Assembly (NCBI GenBank): GCA_021297815.1
Contig: JAJTGK010000043.1
Location: forward strand, 9,202 to 43,476
From: Planctomycetaceae bacterium
GTDB lineage: Bacteria > Planctomycetota > Phycisphaerae > Phycisphaerales > SM1A02
Length of the DNA: 34,275 bases
Direction of reading: 5' to 3'
In this document: piece after piece, positions 21,788 to 30,471 of the stretch
Position numbering within the stretch: the first letter of the stretch is position 1
How the letters are laid out: each line of letters opens with the position of its first letter
Made by a program: the position numbers and the translations under genes
The notes under the pieces: model-generated
Seen by the model: the letters and a program-made list of their open reading frames with translations, nothing else
Database searches by the model: none
Told to the model about the DNA's origin: nothing

Positions 21788-24346
21788 ATGAACCGGATCG
21801 GCATTTCGGTATCTGCGGTCGTTCATGTGGGGGTTCGCCTGATTCGCGCGGTGCGCGTGGCTTCGGCCTCGATGCTCCTCGCGCTTGCGGTGCTCGGTTC
21901 GACGCCGCAGGCTGCCGTCGGGCAGGGCGCTCGCGAACTCGTCCCAGGCGCGCTCACCACGCGGCGGTTCGAGCGCCTGCTCGAGGGCTATGTGCGGCCG
22001 AGCGACGCGGAGGCCGGGGCGATCGACCGGCTGCATGAGCAGTACCTCGAGCGATTCCGCCTCGAGATCGACCCCGAGATCGCGCGACTCTCGAGCTCGA
22101 TGTCGGGAGGCATGCCGTCGCGCCAGGAGTTCGACCGCTTCATGCGCGAGCTCGAGCGCCTGAACGCGCGGATCGCCGAAGCCGACGGCGCGTTTCTCGA
22201 CGCGTGCGCGGGCGTGGTCACCGAGGAGCGGCGCGCGGGATTCCAGCGCATCCGCGAGTCGCGCGAGCGCCAGCGGGCGCTGAGCGGGTTCGGGCAGATC
22301 GGCGGCATGATGTTCGGCACCTCGATCGGGTTCGTCGATGCGGTCGACCTGCTCCTTCGGCCCGAGTTCCTGCGCGCCGTGCCCGCCGAGTCGCGCGAGC
22401 GGCTCGATGCGGTCCTCCGCGCGCAGGAGCCGCGGGTGCTCGCGCAGGCGCGGGCCTATGCCGCGGAACTGCGCGACGGCATGGGCAAGTTCTTCGACGC
22501 GATGTCGCAGTCGATGGGCGGCGAGGCGCCCGACCCCGCCGCCATGCAGGCGTTCCGCGACTCGATCGCGGTGATCGGCAAGGACCTGCGCAGGCTGTTG
22601 CGGCAGAACTTCGAGCGAAACCGCGAGATGAGCGCGCAACTCGCCAGCGTGCTGCCCGAGCGCGAGCTGCTCGAGTTTCGCGAGATGCTCGCCCTGCGCA
22701 GCCTCGGTCCGCTCTCGGCCACGGTGATGTACGGCGGGGAGGCGGATGTCGATGTGGTCGCGTCGCGGATCGCGCGCGACCGTGCGATCAGCCCCGCGAC
22801 CAAGGCCGAGATCGATGCGATCGTGCTGGCGTGGAAGCGCGACTGGTGCGCGGCGCTCGATGAGGCGGCGGGCACCCTTGCCGCCGACGACACGCCGAGT
22901 TCGATGTTCGGCGCGATCGACGGAACCGACTCGCCTGCGACCCGTGCGGTGAAGACGCTGACCGAGACCCGCACGAGGCTCGCGAACTCCGCGCTCGAGC
23001 GCATCGCCGCGATGCTCGGCGAGCGTTCGGGCGAGTTCGTCGCCCGCATGGAGGTGTTCGACGGCGACCAGCCCGACGCGAAGCCGTCGGTGGTGTTCCA
23101 GGCGGTGAAGGCGCCCGACGACGACCCCGACGCCGCGGAGATCGAGGCCTCGACCGCCCGAATCGACGCGTTCGCACTCGGCGGCATGGTCGAGGCGCTC
23201 ACGGCGCGCGATGTGCTCGCGGTGCTCTCCTGCGTCGGTGCCGAGGGTGCGGAGCCTTCGGTCGTCGAGGCGCTCGTGGAGGAATGGACCACCTCGTCGT
23301 GGAACACGACGGTCGCGCCGATCCGCGAGGAGCTCGGCAAGCTCAACGAAGCGCGCTGGGTCCAGTCGCCCGAGGGCAGGTTCGAGGAGAACCCCGATGC
23401 GCGCGACCGCATCGCCGCGAAGCGCACCGAGCTTGCGCTCGCGGCGCTCGATGCCGACCGCAAGCTCATCGCGACCGTCGCGGGCGCGCTTGGCTTCGAC
23501 GCCGCCGCGCCCGAGCCCGTGCTGCTTCGCCTCGTCCGCATGAACATGCTGATGAACCGCGGCGCGGGCGTGACCGATCTCGGCTTCCCGCTGCCGCCCG
23601 CGCAGCTTCTGCGCAACGCGGGCGTCGATGCGCCGACCGCGCGCGCGGTGGCCATCGCCGCGCTGCCAGGGCTCAAGGAGATCGCCGACGCGTTGCCCGA
23701 CCTCGTGTCCGACAGCCTTGAGCGCGCGCAGCGGATCGCCGAGATCGAGTCTGCGTTCTCGTCGGGCGACCAGGCGCGCGTGCAGGCGGCGTCGGCCGAA
23801 TACATGCGCCTCCTGCAGGAAGGGCAGCGCGAGGACTCGCAGTTCGCCGAGCGATTCGCCAAGATCTACGACGAGGCCTGCGTGGCGGTGGTCGCCGACG
23901 AGGCGCAGCGCGCCGAGCTGCGGCGCTCCCGCCTGCGCTCGTCGTACCCGTCGGTCTACCGCACCGCCGACAGCGCTCTGCGCGAATTCGCCGCCGCGGC
24001 GCGCCTCGAGGGCCTGACCGACGACGAGCGCGCGCGGCTCGAAGCCATGCGCGCCGAGTACGAGGGCGTGTACGAGATGCTGTCGGAGCAGATGATCCTT
24101 CCCGCGTTCGATGTGGTTCCCGGCGACGGGTCGCCCGAGTCGTGGCAGGAATTCTCGAAGCGCGCCGAGGAGGCCGAGAAGCGCCGCTTCCAGCGCAGCG
24201 AACGCACCGAGAAGGCGCGCAACGAGCTGCGCCGCATGCTCGGCGAGGAGCGCGCGGCGCTCGTCCCTGGCCTCGTGCGCGACGAGGCCCGCCGCAAGGA
24301 GCGCGCGAAGCGCAACTTCAACCCGTTCGAGCAGGGCGACGACTGA
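21788..24346 (+). CDS. Large secreted helical protein, unknown function
   Basis: The 852-residue protein has a long N-terminus ending in a signal-peptide core (MLLALAVLGSTPQAAVGQG), so the mature protein starts near residue 46; Met29 is an alternative start. GAGGAG lies 8 nt upstream of the ATG at 21788. The protein is predicted to be nearly all helical, rich in Arg, Glu and Ala, with repeated blocks of about 130 residues that resemble the preceding protein (LLEGYVRPSDAEAGAIDRLHEQYLERFR). The C-terminus is strongly basic and acidic (RRFQRSERTEKARNELRRMLG). No catalytic motif was found. Planctomycete-like genomes encode many such secreted coiled proteins. Confidence 0.85.
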   Translation: MNRIGISVSAVVHVGVRLIRAVRVASASMLLALAVLGSTPQAAVGQGARELVPGALTTRRFERLLEGYVRPSDAEAGAIDRLHEQYLERFRLEIDPEIARLSSSMSGGMPSRQEFDRFMRELERLNARIAEADGAFLDACAGVVTEERRAGFQRIRESRERQRALSGFGQIGGMMFGTSIGFVDAVDLLLRPEFLRAVPAESRERLDAVLRAQEPRVLAQARAYAAELRDGMGKFFDAMSQSMGGEAPDPAAMQAFRDSIAVIGKDLRRLLRQNFERNREMSAQLASVLPERELLEFREMLALRSLGPLSATVMYGGEADVDVVASRIARDRAISPATKAEIDAIVLAWKRDWCAALDEAAGTLAADDTPSSMFGAIDGTDSPATRAVKTLTETRTRLANSALERIAAMLGERSGEFVARMEVFDGDQPDAKPSVVFQAVKAPDDDPDAAEIEASTARIDAFALGGMVEALTARDVLAVLSCVGAEGAEPSVVEALVEEWTTSSWNTTVAPIREELGKLNEARWVQSPEGRFEENPDARDRIAAKRTELALAALDADRKLIATVAGALGFDAAAPEPVLLRLVRMNMLMNRGAGVTDLGFPLPPAQLLRNAGVDAPTARAVAIAALPGLKEIADALPDLVSDSLERAQRIAEIESAFSSGDQARVQAASAEYMRLLQEGQREDSQFAERFAKIYDEACVAVVADEAQRAELRRSRLRSSYPSVYRTADSALREFAAAARLEGLTDDERARLEAMRAEYEGVYEMLSEQMILPAFDVVPGDGSPESWQEFSKRAEEAEKRRFQRSERTEKARNELRRMLGEERAALVPGLVRDEARRKERAKRNFNPFEQGDD

Positions 24347-24358
24347 GCGGAGCGCCGC

Positions 24359-25897
24359 ATGCACGGACCGATCCTCGCGTTCGACCAGGGCACGACATCG
24401 TCGCGCGCGATCGTGTTCGCGCCCGACGAGAAGGGCACGCTTTGCGTGCGCGCCGTGTCGCAGCGCGAGTTCGCGCAGCATTTCCCGCAGCCAGGCTGGG
24501 TCGAGCACGATGCCGACGACATCTGGGCCACCTCGCTGGCCTGCGCGCGCGATGCGCTGGCGGGCGCGCGCATCGGTGCCGATGAACTCGCCGCGATCGG
24601 CATCACCAACCAGCGCGAGACGGCGGTCGTGTGGGAGCGCGCCACTGGCCGCCCGATCCACCGCGCGATCGTGTGGCAGGACCGCCGCACCGCGGCGCGC
24701 ATGGACGAGCTGCGCGCCGCAGGCCGCGGCGACGAGGTCGCGGCGCTCACGGGGCTCCGCCTCGACCCGTACTTCAGCGCCTCGAAGTTCGAGTGGATCC
24801 TCGACCATGTCGATGGCGCGCGCGCCCGCGCCGAGCGCGGCGAGCTCGCGTGCGGCACGATCGACGCGTGGCTCGCCTGGAACCTCACGCGCGGCGCCGC
24901 GCATGTGACCGACGCCTCGAACGCCTCGCGCACCATGCTCGCGCGCCTCGTGCCAGGCGAAGGCTGCGCGTGGGACGATCGTCTGTGCGGTCTCTTCGGC
25001 GTGCCGCGCGCGATGCTGCCCAGGATCGTCGACTCGTCGGGCATCGTTGCGCACGCGGCGAAGGAGGTGCTCGGCGCCGCAGTTCCCATCGCGGGAATCG
25101 CGGGCGACCAGCAGGCGGCGCTCTTCGGACAGCGCTGCCTGCAGGAGGGCGAGGCGAAGTGCACCTTCGGCACGGGCTGCTTCCTGCTTGCGAACGCGGG
25201 CGAAAGGCGGCCTGCGACGCCCGAGGGGCTCCTCGCCACGGTCGCGTGGCGGTTCGGCGGCAAGGCGGTGTTCGCGCTCGAGGGCTCGGTCTTCGTCGGT
25301 GGCAGCGCGGTGCAGTGGCTGCGCGACGGACTCTGCATCATCACGAGCGCGCGGCAGGTGAACGAGCTGGCCGCGGAGGTCGCCGACAGCGGTGGCGTGG
25401 TGGTCGTGCCCGCGTTCACGGGGCTCGGCGCGCCGTGGTGGGACGCCGATGCGCGCGGCGCGGTGCTCGGCATCACGCGTGGCTCGACGCGCGCGCATGT
25501 CGCCCGTGCGACGCTCGAGGGCGTGGCGCACCAGGTCGCGGACCTCGTCGAGGCGATCGAGGCGGGCGGCGTACAGATCGCGCGCCTGCGCGTCGATGGC
25601 GGCGCGGCGGCGAGCGACCTTCTGATGCAGATCGAGGCCGATCTCGCGGGGCGCGTGGTCGATCGTCCCGCCGTCCTCGAGACGACGGCCCTTGGCGCGG
25701 CGATGCTGGCGGCGCAGGGCGTGGCCGATGCGGGCGATGCATCGGCCGCCGTGCCCGCGATCGAGCGCGTGTTCACGCCCGCGATCGACAGCGCCGCTCG
25801 AGAAGCGGCACGCGCGCGCTGGCGGCATGCGGTCGCTACCGTGCGGGCGTTCGGCGGCGGCACTCCGCGCACCGCCGCGCTGCAGGAACACGCATGA
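24359..25897 (+). CDS. glpK: Glycerol kinase
   Basis: GlpK phosphorylates glycerol with ATP to glycerol 3-phosphate. The 512-residue FGGY kinase has the phosphate loop FDQGTTSSRAIVF, ITNQRETAVVWE, the glycerol-binding WQDRRT region, GIAGDQQAALFGQ and FGTGCFLLANAG (the usual YGTG is FGTG here). GGAG lies 6 nt before the ATG, 12 bp after the preceding stop. The glpD start overlaps its stop as ATGA. No transporter (glpF) or regulator (glpR) gene is visible in this window. Confidence 0.97.
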   Translation: MHGPILAFDQGTTSSRAIVFAPDEKGTLCVRAVSQREFAQHFPQPGWVEHDADDIWATSLACARDALAGARIGADELAAIGITNQRETAVVWERATGRPIHRAIVWQDRRTAARMDELRAAGRGDEVAALTGLRLDPYFSASKFEWILDHVDGARARAERGELACGTIDAWLAWNLTRGAAHVTDASNASRTMLARLVPGEGCAWDDRLCGLFGVPRAMLPRIVDSSGIVAHAAKEVLGAAVPIAGIAGDQQAALFGQRCLQEGEAKCTFGTGCFLLANAGERRPATPEGLLATVAWRFGGKAVFALEGSVFVGGSAVQWLRDGLCIITSARQVNELAAEVADSGGVVVVPAFTGLGAPWWDADARGAVLGITRGSTRAHVARATLEGVAHQVADLVEAIEAGGVQIARLRVDGGAAASDLLMQIEADLAGRVVDRPAVLETTALGAAMLAAQGVADAGDASAAVPAIERVFTPAIDSAAREAARARWRHAVATVRAFGGGTPRTAALQEHA

Positions 25898-27480
25898 GCC
25901 GACCATTCACGCGCACCTCGCACCTCGCGGCCCTCGAATCGCTGCACTTCGACATCCTCGTGGTCGGTGGGGGCGCGACGGGCCTCGGCATCGCGGTCGA
26001 CAGCGCGCAGCGCGGGTACCGCACGGCGCTCGTCGAGGCGCACGACTTCGCGAAGGGAACGAGCTCGCGCAGCACGAAGCTCGTGCACGGCGGCGTGCGC
26101 TACCTCGAGCAGATGCAGTTCGCGCTCGTCAGCGAGGCGCTCGAGGAGCGTGCGACGATCTGCGCGAACGCGCCGCACCTCGCGCACGACCTTGCGTTCG
26201 TCGTGCCGCGCTACCGCTGGTGGGAAGGGCCGTTCTACGGCGCGGGGCTCAAGCTCTACGACGCGCTCGCGGGCAGCCGAAACCTCGGCAAGAGCCGCGT
26301 GCTGTCGCGCGAGGAGACCATGCGCGCGATCCCTGGCGTGCGCGAGGACGGCCTCCTCGGCGGCGTCGAGTACCACGACGCGCAGTTCGACGACGCGCGC
26401 ATGGCGCTCGCGCTCGCGCGCACTGCGGCGGCGCGCGGCGCGGTGGTCGCCACGCGCGCCGAGTGCACGGGCCTTCTCAAGGAGGAGGGCGCGATCGTCG
26501 GCGCCGAGGTGCGCGACACGCTGTCGGGCCGCGCGCTGCGCGTGCGCTCCTCGACCGTGATCAACGCGACGGGCGTGTGGGCCGACACGCTGCGCACCAT
26601 CGACGACCCCGCCGCGACGCCGTCGCTCGAGCCGTCGCGTGGCGTGCACATCGTGCTTCCGCGCGAGTTCCTGCCCGCCGACCACGCGATCATGGTGCCT
26701 CACACCGACGACGGCCGCGTGCTGTTCGTCATCCCGTGGCACGGCCGCACGCTCGTCGGCACGACCGACACCGAGGTCGAGCGCGCCGAGCACGAGCCGC
26801 GCGCGAGCGGCGAGGACATCGGGTTCATCCTGCGCAACGCGGGCCGCTACCTCGCGCGGGTGCCAGGCGAGCGCGACATCCTCTCGGTCTTCGCAGGCCT
26901 GCGGCCGCTCGCGCGACCGTCCGACGAGAAGAGCTCGAAGAAGGTCTCGCGCGAGCACTCGATCGTGGTGGCGCCGAGCGGCCTGATCACCGTGACGGGC
27001 GGCAAGTGGACGACCTACCGCCGCATGGCCGAGGAGACGGTCGACGCCGCGATGGAGGCGATCGGCCTCGAGCCGCGCGCGTGCGAGACGGCCACCCTGC
27101 GGCTCCACGGCCACGACGACGGCGGGGGCGTCGAGGCAGACCTGCCCGTCACGCGGCGCATGTACGGCAGCGACCGCCTCGAGCTCGAGCGGATCGAGCG
27201 CATCGACAGGCTTCTCGGCGTGCCGATGCACCCGTCGCTCCAGGTCACGCCGTCGGAGGTGATCTTCGCGGCGCGCAGCGAGATGGCGCTCTCGGTCGAG
27301 GATGTGCTCGCACGGCGCACACGGTCGCTGCTGCTCGACGCGCGCGCCGCGGCCGAGATCGCCGATGAGGTCGCGCGGCTGATGGCGCAGGAACTCGACT
27401 GGAGCGCCGACGAGGCGCGGGTCAGTGCGGAGGCCTTCAAGGATCTCGCGCGCGGGTACCTGCCGCCTTCGGTCGGGTGA
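25894..27480 (+). CDS. glpD: Glycerol-3-phosphate dehydrogenase, FAD-dependent
   Basis: GlpD oxidises glycerol 3-phosphate to dihydroxyacetone phosphate and passes electrons to quinone. The 528-residue protein starts at the ATG at 25894 (MSRPFTRTSHLAAL), overlapping glpK by 4 bp; the track ORF from 24631 is an overextension. FAD-binding motifs are visible: VVGGGATGLGIAVDSAQRGY, then SRSTKLVHGGVRYLEQ and VTGGKWTTYRRMAEE. A GlpD C-terminal domain (about 385-528) follows. Together with glpK it feeds glycerol into glycolysis or phospholipid synthesis. Confidence 0.96.
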   Translation: MSRPFTRTSHLAALESLHFDILVVGGGATGLGIAVDSAQRGYRTALVEAHDFAKGTSSRSTKLVHGGVRYLEQMQFALVSEALEERATICANAPHLAHDLAFVVPRYRWWEGPFYGAGLKLYDALAGSRNLGKSRVLSREETMRAIPGVREDGLLGGVEYHDAQFDDARMALALARTAAARGAVVATRAECTGLLKEEGAIVGAEVRDTLSGRALRVRSSTVINATGVWADTLRTIDDPAATPSLEPSRGVHIVLPREFLPADHAIMVPHTDDGRVLFVIPWHGRTLVGTTDTEVERAEHEPRASGEDIGFILRNAGRYLARVPGERDILSVFAGLRPLARPSDEKSSKKVSREHSIVVAPSGLITVTGGKWTTYRRMAEETVDAAMEAIGLEPRACETATLRLHGHDDGGGVEADLPVTRRMYGSDRLELERIERIDRLLGVPMHPSLQVTPSEVIFAARSEMALSVEDVLARRTRSLLLDARAAAEIADEVARLMAQELDWSADEARVSAEAFKDLARGYLPPSVG

Positions 27481-27486
27481 TACGCT
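27481..27486 (+). promoter_or_regulatory. -10-like TACGCT between glpD and the next gene
   Basis: TACGCT starts at the base after the glpD stop and ends 6 nt before the ATG at 27493. No ribosome-binding site is present. Confidence 0.45.
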
Positions 27487-27492
27487 TCGGTC

Positions 27493-29466
27493 ATGGCCTC
27501 TTCCCAACGCGTCCTTGCCCGCGTCGCGCTTGCCTTCGTCGCGACGACCGCCGCGGTGGCGCAGGATGGCGCACAGGTCGCGGCCCCCGAGACGCCGTGG
27601 CCGATCGCGCTTGGACACCGAACGGTGGGCTTCGAACGCGCCTGGCCCGTGGTCGACCAGGTCGTGCTCGTTCCTGACGAACGCACCTATCTCGACGAAC
27701 TCTCGCGCTGGAGCGAGAAAGGCCGCTGGCCTGTCCTGATCGAGGACGGCTTCTTCGCGCCGCTCTTCGTGCGCGGTTTCGCGCCTGCGCGCGTCGTGCG
27801 CCGCGCGTCGGTGGGCGCGATGCCCGCCGACACCGCCGAGCGTGAGGCGCTGATCGCGCGTTGCGTCGCCGAAGCCGTCGCCGATGGCGCGGCCACGCTC
27901 GCCGAGGCGGCGGCGAAGCGATCGTGGACGCCGTCGATGGTCGTGCTCGCGAACGCGGCCGACCCCGCGTGGACCGCTGCCGCGGCGCTTTCCGCGGGCC
28001 GCGGCGCGCCGATCCGCTTCACGGGCCGCGAACCGCGCAACTACGCGGGGCCGTCCGACACGCTCGACCTCGACGCGTTCCGCAGGCTCTCGAGCGAGCT
28101 CGAGCGCGCGGCCGACACCACGGGCCTGCCGTGGAAGGGCCTCGGCGACGCGATCGATGCGTTCGTCGTTTGCCAGGATGTCGCGTTGAAGTCGGCGCCC
28201 GCGATGCCCGCCAGCGAGCAGGTGACGGTCGCGCAGGGGCCGCTGCCCACGCGCGCGGGCGACCCCGTGTCGACGGTGAACGCGCTTGCGCGCCACGCGG
28301 ACGGCGTGCCCTGGGCGATCGGCGGCGCGATCTTCGGCGACGCGCGGCGCTCGGCCTATGTCGCGATGTGCTCGCTCTTCATGCCGCGGCGCACTGCGTG
28401 GATGTTCGACACCTACGACGACGGCGGCGGCTGGAAGGACTATTCGCTCGAGACGGCGGTGCCCGTGCTCGAGCGGCAGGGTTTCGTGGTGCGCCGCTGG
28501 TCGCGCGAACAGTCCACGCTCACCGCGTGGCGGCCCGTGCTCATGGGCGGCTTCGACTGCGACGCGCTCTTCGTGAACTCGCACGGCATGCCGTTCGAGT
28601 TCGGGCTCGCAAGCGGCACGACCGCGAACGGCGGCGATGTGCCGCACTTCGACAGGCCCGCGATCGTGCATTTCCTGCACTCGTTCTCGCTGAACACGCC
28701 CGACAACCCCGATTCGGTCGGCGGCAGGTTCCTCGAGCACGGTGCGTACGCGTACCACGGGTCGGTGCTCGAGCCGTACCTCGTGGGCTTCGTGCCGCCG
28801 AAGTCGATCGTCGAGCGCACGGGCTTCGTGATTCCGTTCCTGCTTGCGTCGCGCGTCTACGAGGGGCCGTTCGCGCGGCCATGGCGCACGATGGGCTACG
28901 GCGACCCGCTGTGCGTGTTCGGGCCCGCCGAGAAGATGCTGCTGCCGCGCGTGCCCGCGCCCGAAGACGGCACGGCCGCGCTGCGCGAGTCGGCGGCGAA
29001 GGCGCTCGCGCGCTTCCGCGACGCGAAGGACGCCGCGGCGTTGGCCGAGGCCGCGCGCGACCTCTCGCTTTCGGGCGACGACGAGAAGGTGCGTGCGGTG
29101 TGGGCGCTCGCGAAGCCCACCGACGCGGCGCCCGAGGTCGCGCGCCATGCGCTGGGCGCGCTCTTCAGGAAGCGCGACCTCACGGCGTTCGCCGAGGCGT
29201 TCGCGCGTGTCGACACGCCCACGCTCTCCGAGAAGGACATGCTGTGGCACCTCGCGATGCCGCGCCTCGGGTCGTTCGACGATGCGCGCGTGCTCGCGCT
29301 CCTCGGCCGCAACCTGCGCGGCTGGGACCCGACGAACGACCTGAAGACGCTGAAGGACGCGGCGGTGCGCGTGCTCGGTGCGCGCGCGTGGCAGTCGGTG
29401 TGCGACGGCGCCGCGGCGCGCATCACCGACGCGGGAGTCAAGGCGAAGGTCGACGGGCTTCGCTGA
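27493..29466 (+). CDS. Secreted protein, possible caspase-like fold
   Basis: The 657-residue protein has a signal peptide (MASSQRVLARVALAFVATTAAVA). The middle contains FVNSHGMPFEFGLASG, AIVHFLHSFSLNTPDNPDSVGGRFLEHGAYAYHGSVLEPYL and VGFVPP. The NSHG followed by a small-residue strand and GAYAYHGSV recalls the C25/caspase-like peptidase core. The Cys expected there is not obvious (HS in place of C), so it may be a non-catalytic relative. The C-terminal 170 residues are HEAT-like helical repeats (RAVWALAKPTDAAPEVARHALGALF). Its -10-like box lies right after glpD. Function is not known. Confidence 0.8.
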   Translation: MASSQRVLARVALAFVATTAAVAQDGAQVAAPETPWPIALGHRTVGFERAWPVVDQVVLVPDERTYLDELSRWSEKGRWPVLIEDGFFAPLFVRGFAPARVVRRASVGAMPADTAEREALIARCVAEAVADGAATLAEAAAKRSWTPSMVVLANAADPAWTAAAALSAGRGAPIRFTGREPRNYAGPSDTLDLDAFRRLSSELERAADTTGLPWKGLGDAIDAFVVCQDVALKSAPAMPASEQVTVAQGPLPTRAGDPVSTVNALARHADGVPWAIGGAIFGDARRSAYVAMCSLFMPRRTAWMFDTYDDGGGWKDYSLETAVPVLERQGFVVRRWSREQSTLTAWRPVLMGGFDCDALFVNSHGMPFEFGLASGTTANGGDVPHFDRPAIVHFLHSFSLNTPDNPDSVGGRFLEHGAYAYHGSVLEPYLVGFVPPKSIVERTGFVIPFLLASRVYEGPFARPWRTMGYGDPLCVFGPAEKMLLPRVPAPEDGTAALRESAAKALARFRDAKDAAALAEAARDLSLSGDDEKVRAVWALAKPTDAAPEVARHALGALFRKRDLTAFAEAFARVDTPTLSEKDMLWHLAMPRLGSFDDARVLALLGRNLRGWDPTNDLKTLKDAAVRVLGARAWQSVCDGAAARITDAGVKAKVDGLR

Positions 29467-29472
29467 GCGCCG

Positions 29473-30441
29473 TCAGGGCGCCGTGGCGGGCTTCTCGGGC
29501 GCGCTTGGTTTCGCGGCATCCTTGGGCGCCGCGGGCCTTCGCGGCGCGATCTTGCGCAGTTCGCCGCGCGCACGCTCATAGGTGCCCTCGGGCTCGGGCT
29601 CGCAGCCCTCGTCGGGCTTCTCGCACACCAGGCGCAGTTCGTCGGCGATCGCGCACGCAAGCCCCGCAAGGCCGAGCGGCGCGGGGTGCAGGCGGTCGTT
29701 CTGCAGGAGGGGCTTCCCTGCGCTCGACTCGAGCCGCGCTCCCGCGATGTCGAGGGTGTCGTCGGCCATCAGCTGCGCCTGCATCTTCGAGAGCGGCAGC
29801 ACGCGCACATTCGCGCGGCCGTGCGCCCATTCCTTCAGCCGGTCGTTCATGCGCGCGATCGTGTCGACCGCGGGCATCTGCGTGCGCGAGAGCATGCGGC
29901 CGACCGCGGGGCTCATGTCGGGCATGTCGCCCACGAACACGGGCACGGTGAACTTCGCGAGCTCCGCAAGCCCGAGCTCGAACTTCGCGAGACGCTCGTC
30001 CTCGGCCGCAAGCCGCTTCCCCTCGGGGCCGTCGTCGCCGTAGCCGTACCAGAAGAGGAAATCGAGCGCGACCACGCAGTCGGGCCTGAACTCCTGCGCG
30101 CGCTGCACCGCGCGCGCGCCGTTCCGCACGGGAGCGAGGAAGAAGAACCCGCTCGACATGTCGGTCGACAGGATCTCGAGCTCGGGGCATGCGAGCCGCA
30201 CCATGTCGATCAGGCGGAAGCTCGCGCTCCAGGTCTCTCCGCCGCGCTCTTCGCGCAGCGAGCAGCCGAACCCCGCCGACGCGCTCGCGCCGATCACCGC
30301 GACCCGCAGGGGCTTGGCGGGCTTCGGTTCCGAGGGCGCCGCGGCGGCTCCCTCGCTCGATTGCGCAGACGATGCAGAGGTCGCCGCCCAGCCGACGAGC
30401 ACGCATGCGGAAATCGTGAGGCAGGAACGAAGCCAGGTCAT
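29473..30441 (-). CDS. Secreted SGNH-hydrolase-like protein
   Basis: The 322-residue protein has a signal peptide (MTWLRSCLTISACVLVGWAATSASSAQ). Family blocks: VIGASASAGFG near residue 48 resembles block I with its nucleophilic Ser, DFLFWYGYG sits in the middle, and QNDRLHPAPLG near 255 supplies the Asp-x-x-His pair. SGNH enzymes are esterases or acetyl-hydrolases acting on lipids or sugars. The C-terminal 45 residues are Ala/Pro/Lys-rich and disordered. The track start (TTG at 30447) is less likely than the ATG at 30441. It is convergent with the previous gene; the stops are 6 bp apart. Confidence 0.8.
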   Translation of the reverse strand: MTWLRSCLTISACVLVGWAATSASSAQSSEGAAAAPSEPKPAKPLRVAVIGASASAGFGCSLREERGGETWSASFRLIDMVRLACPELEILSTDMSSGFFFLAPVRNGARAVQRAQEFRPDCVVALDFLFWYGYGDDGPEGKRLAAEDERLAKFELGLAELAKFTVPVFVGDMPDMSPAVGRMLSRTQMPAVDTIARMNDRLKEWAHGRANVRVLPLSKMQAQLMADDTLDIAGARLESSAGKPLLQNDRLHPAPLGLAGLACAIADELRLVCEKPDEGCEPEPEGTYERARGELRKIAPRRPAAPKDAAKPSAPEKPATAP

Positions 30442-30471
30442 GCGCAAAGGCCCTCGGGTCTTGCGACCACG

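Noticed and set aside
21602-25906. Minus-strand 1434-residue ORF
   Set aside because: Shadow of the two secreted proteins and glpK; composition is Arg/Ala/His-rich and no domain is seen.
23956-29250. Minus-strand 1764-residue ORF
   Set aside because: Antisense to glpK, glpD and the 657-residue gene, all of which have clear family motifs or signal peptides.
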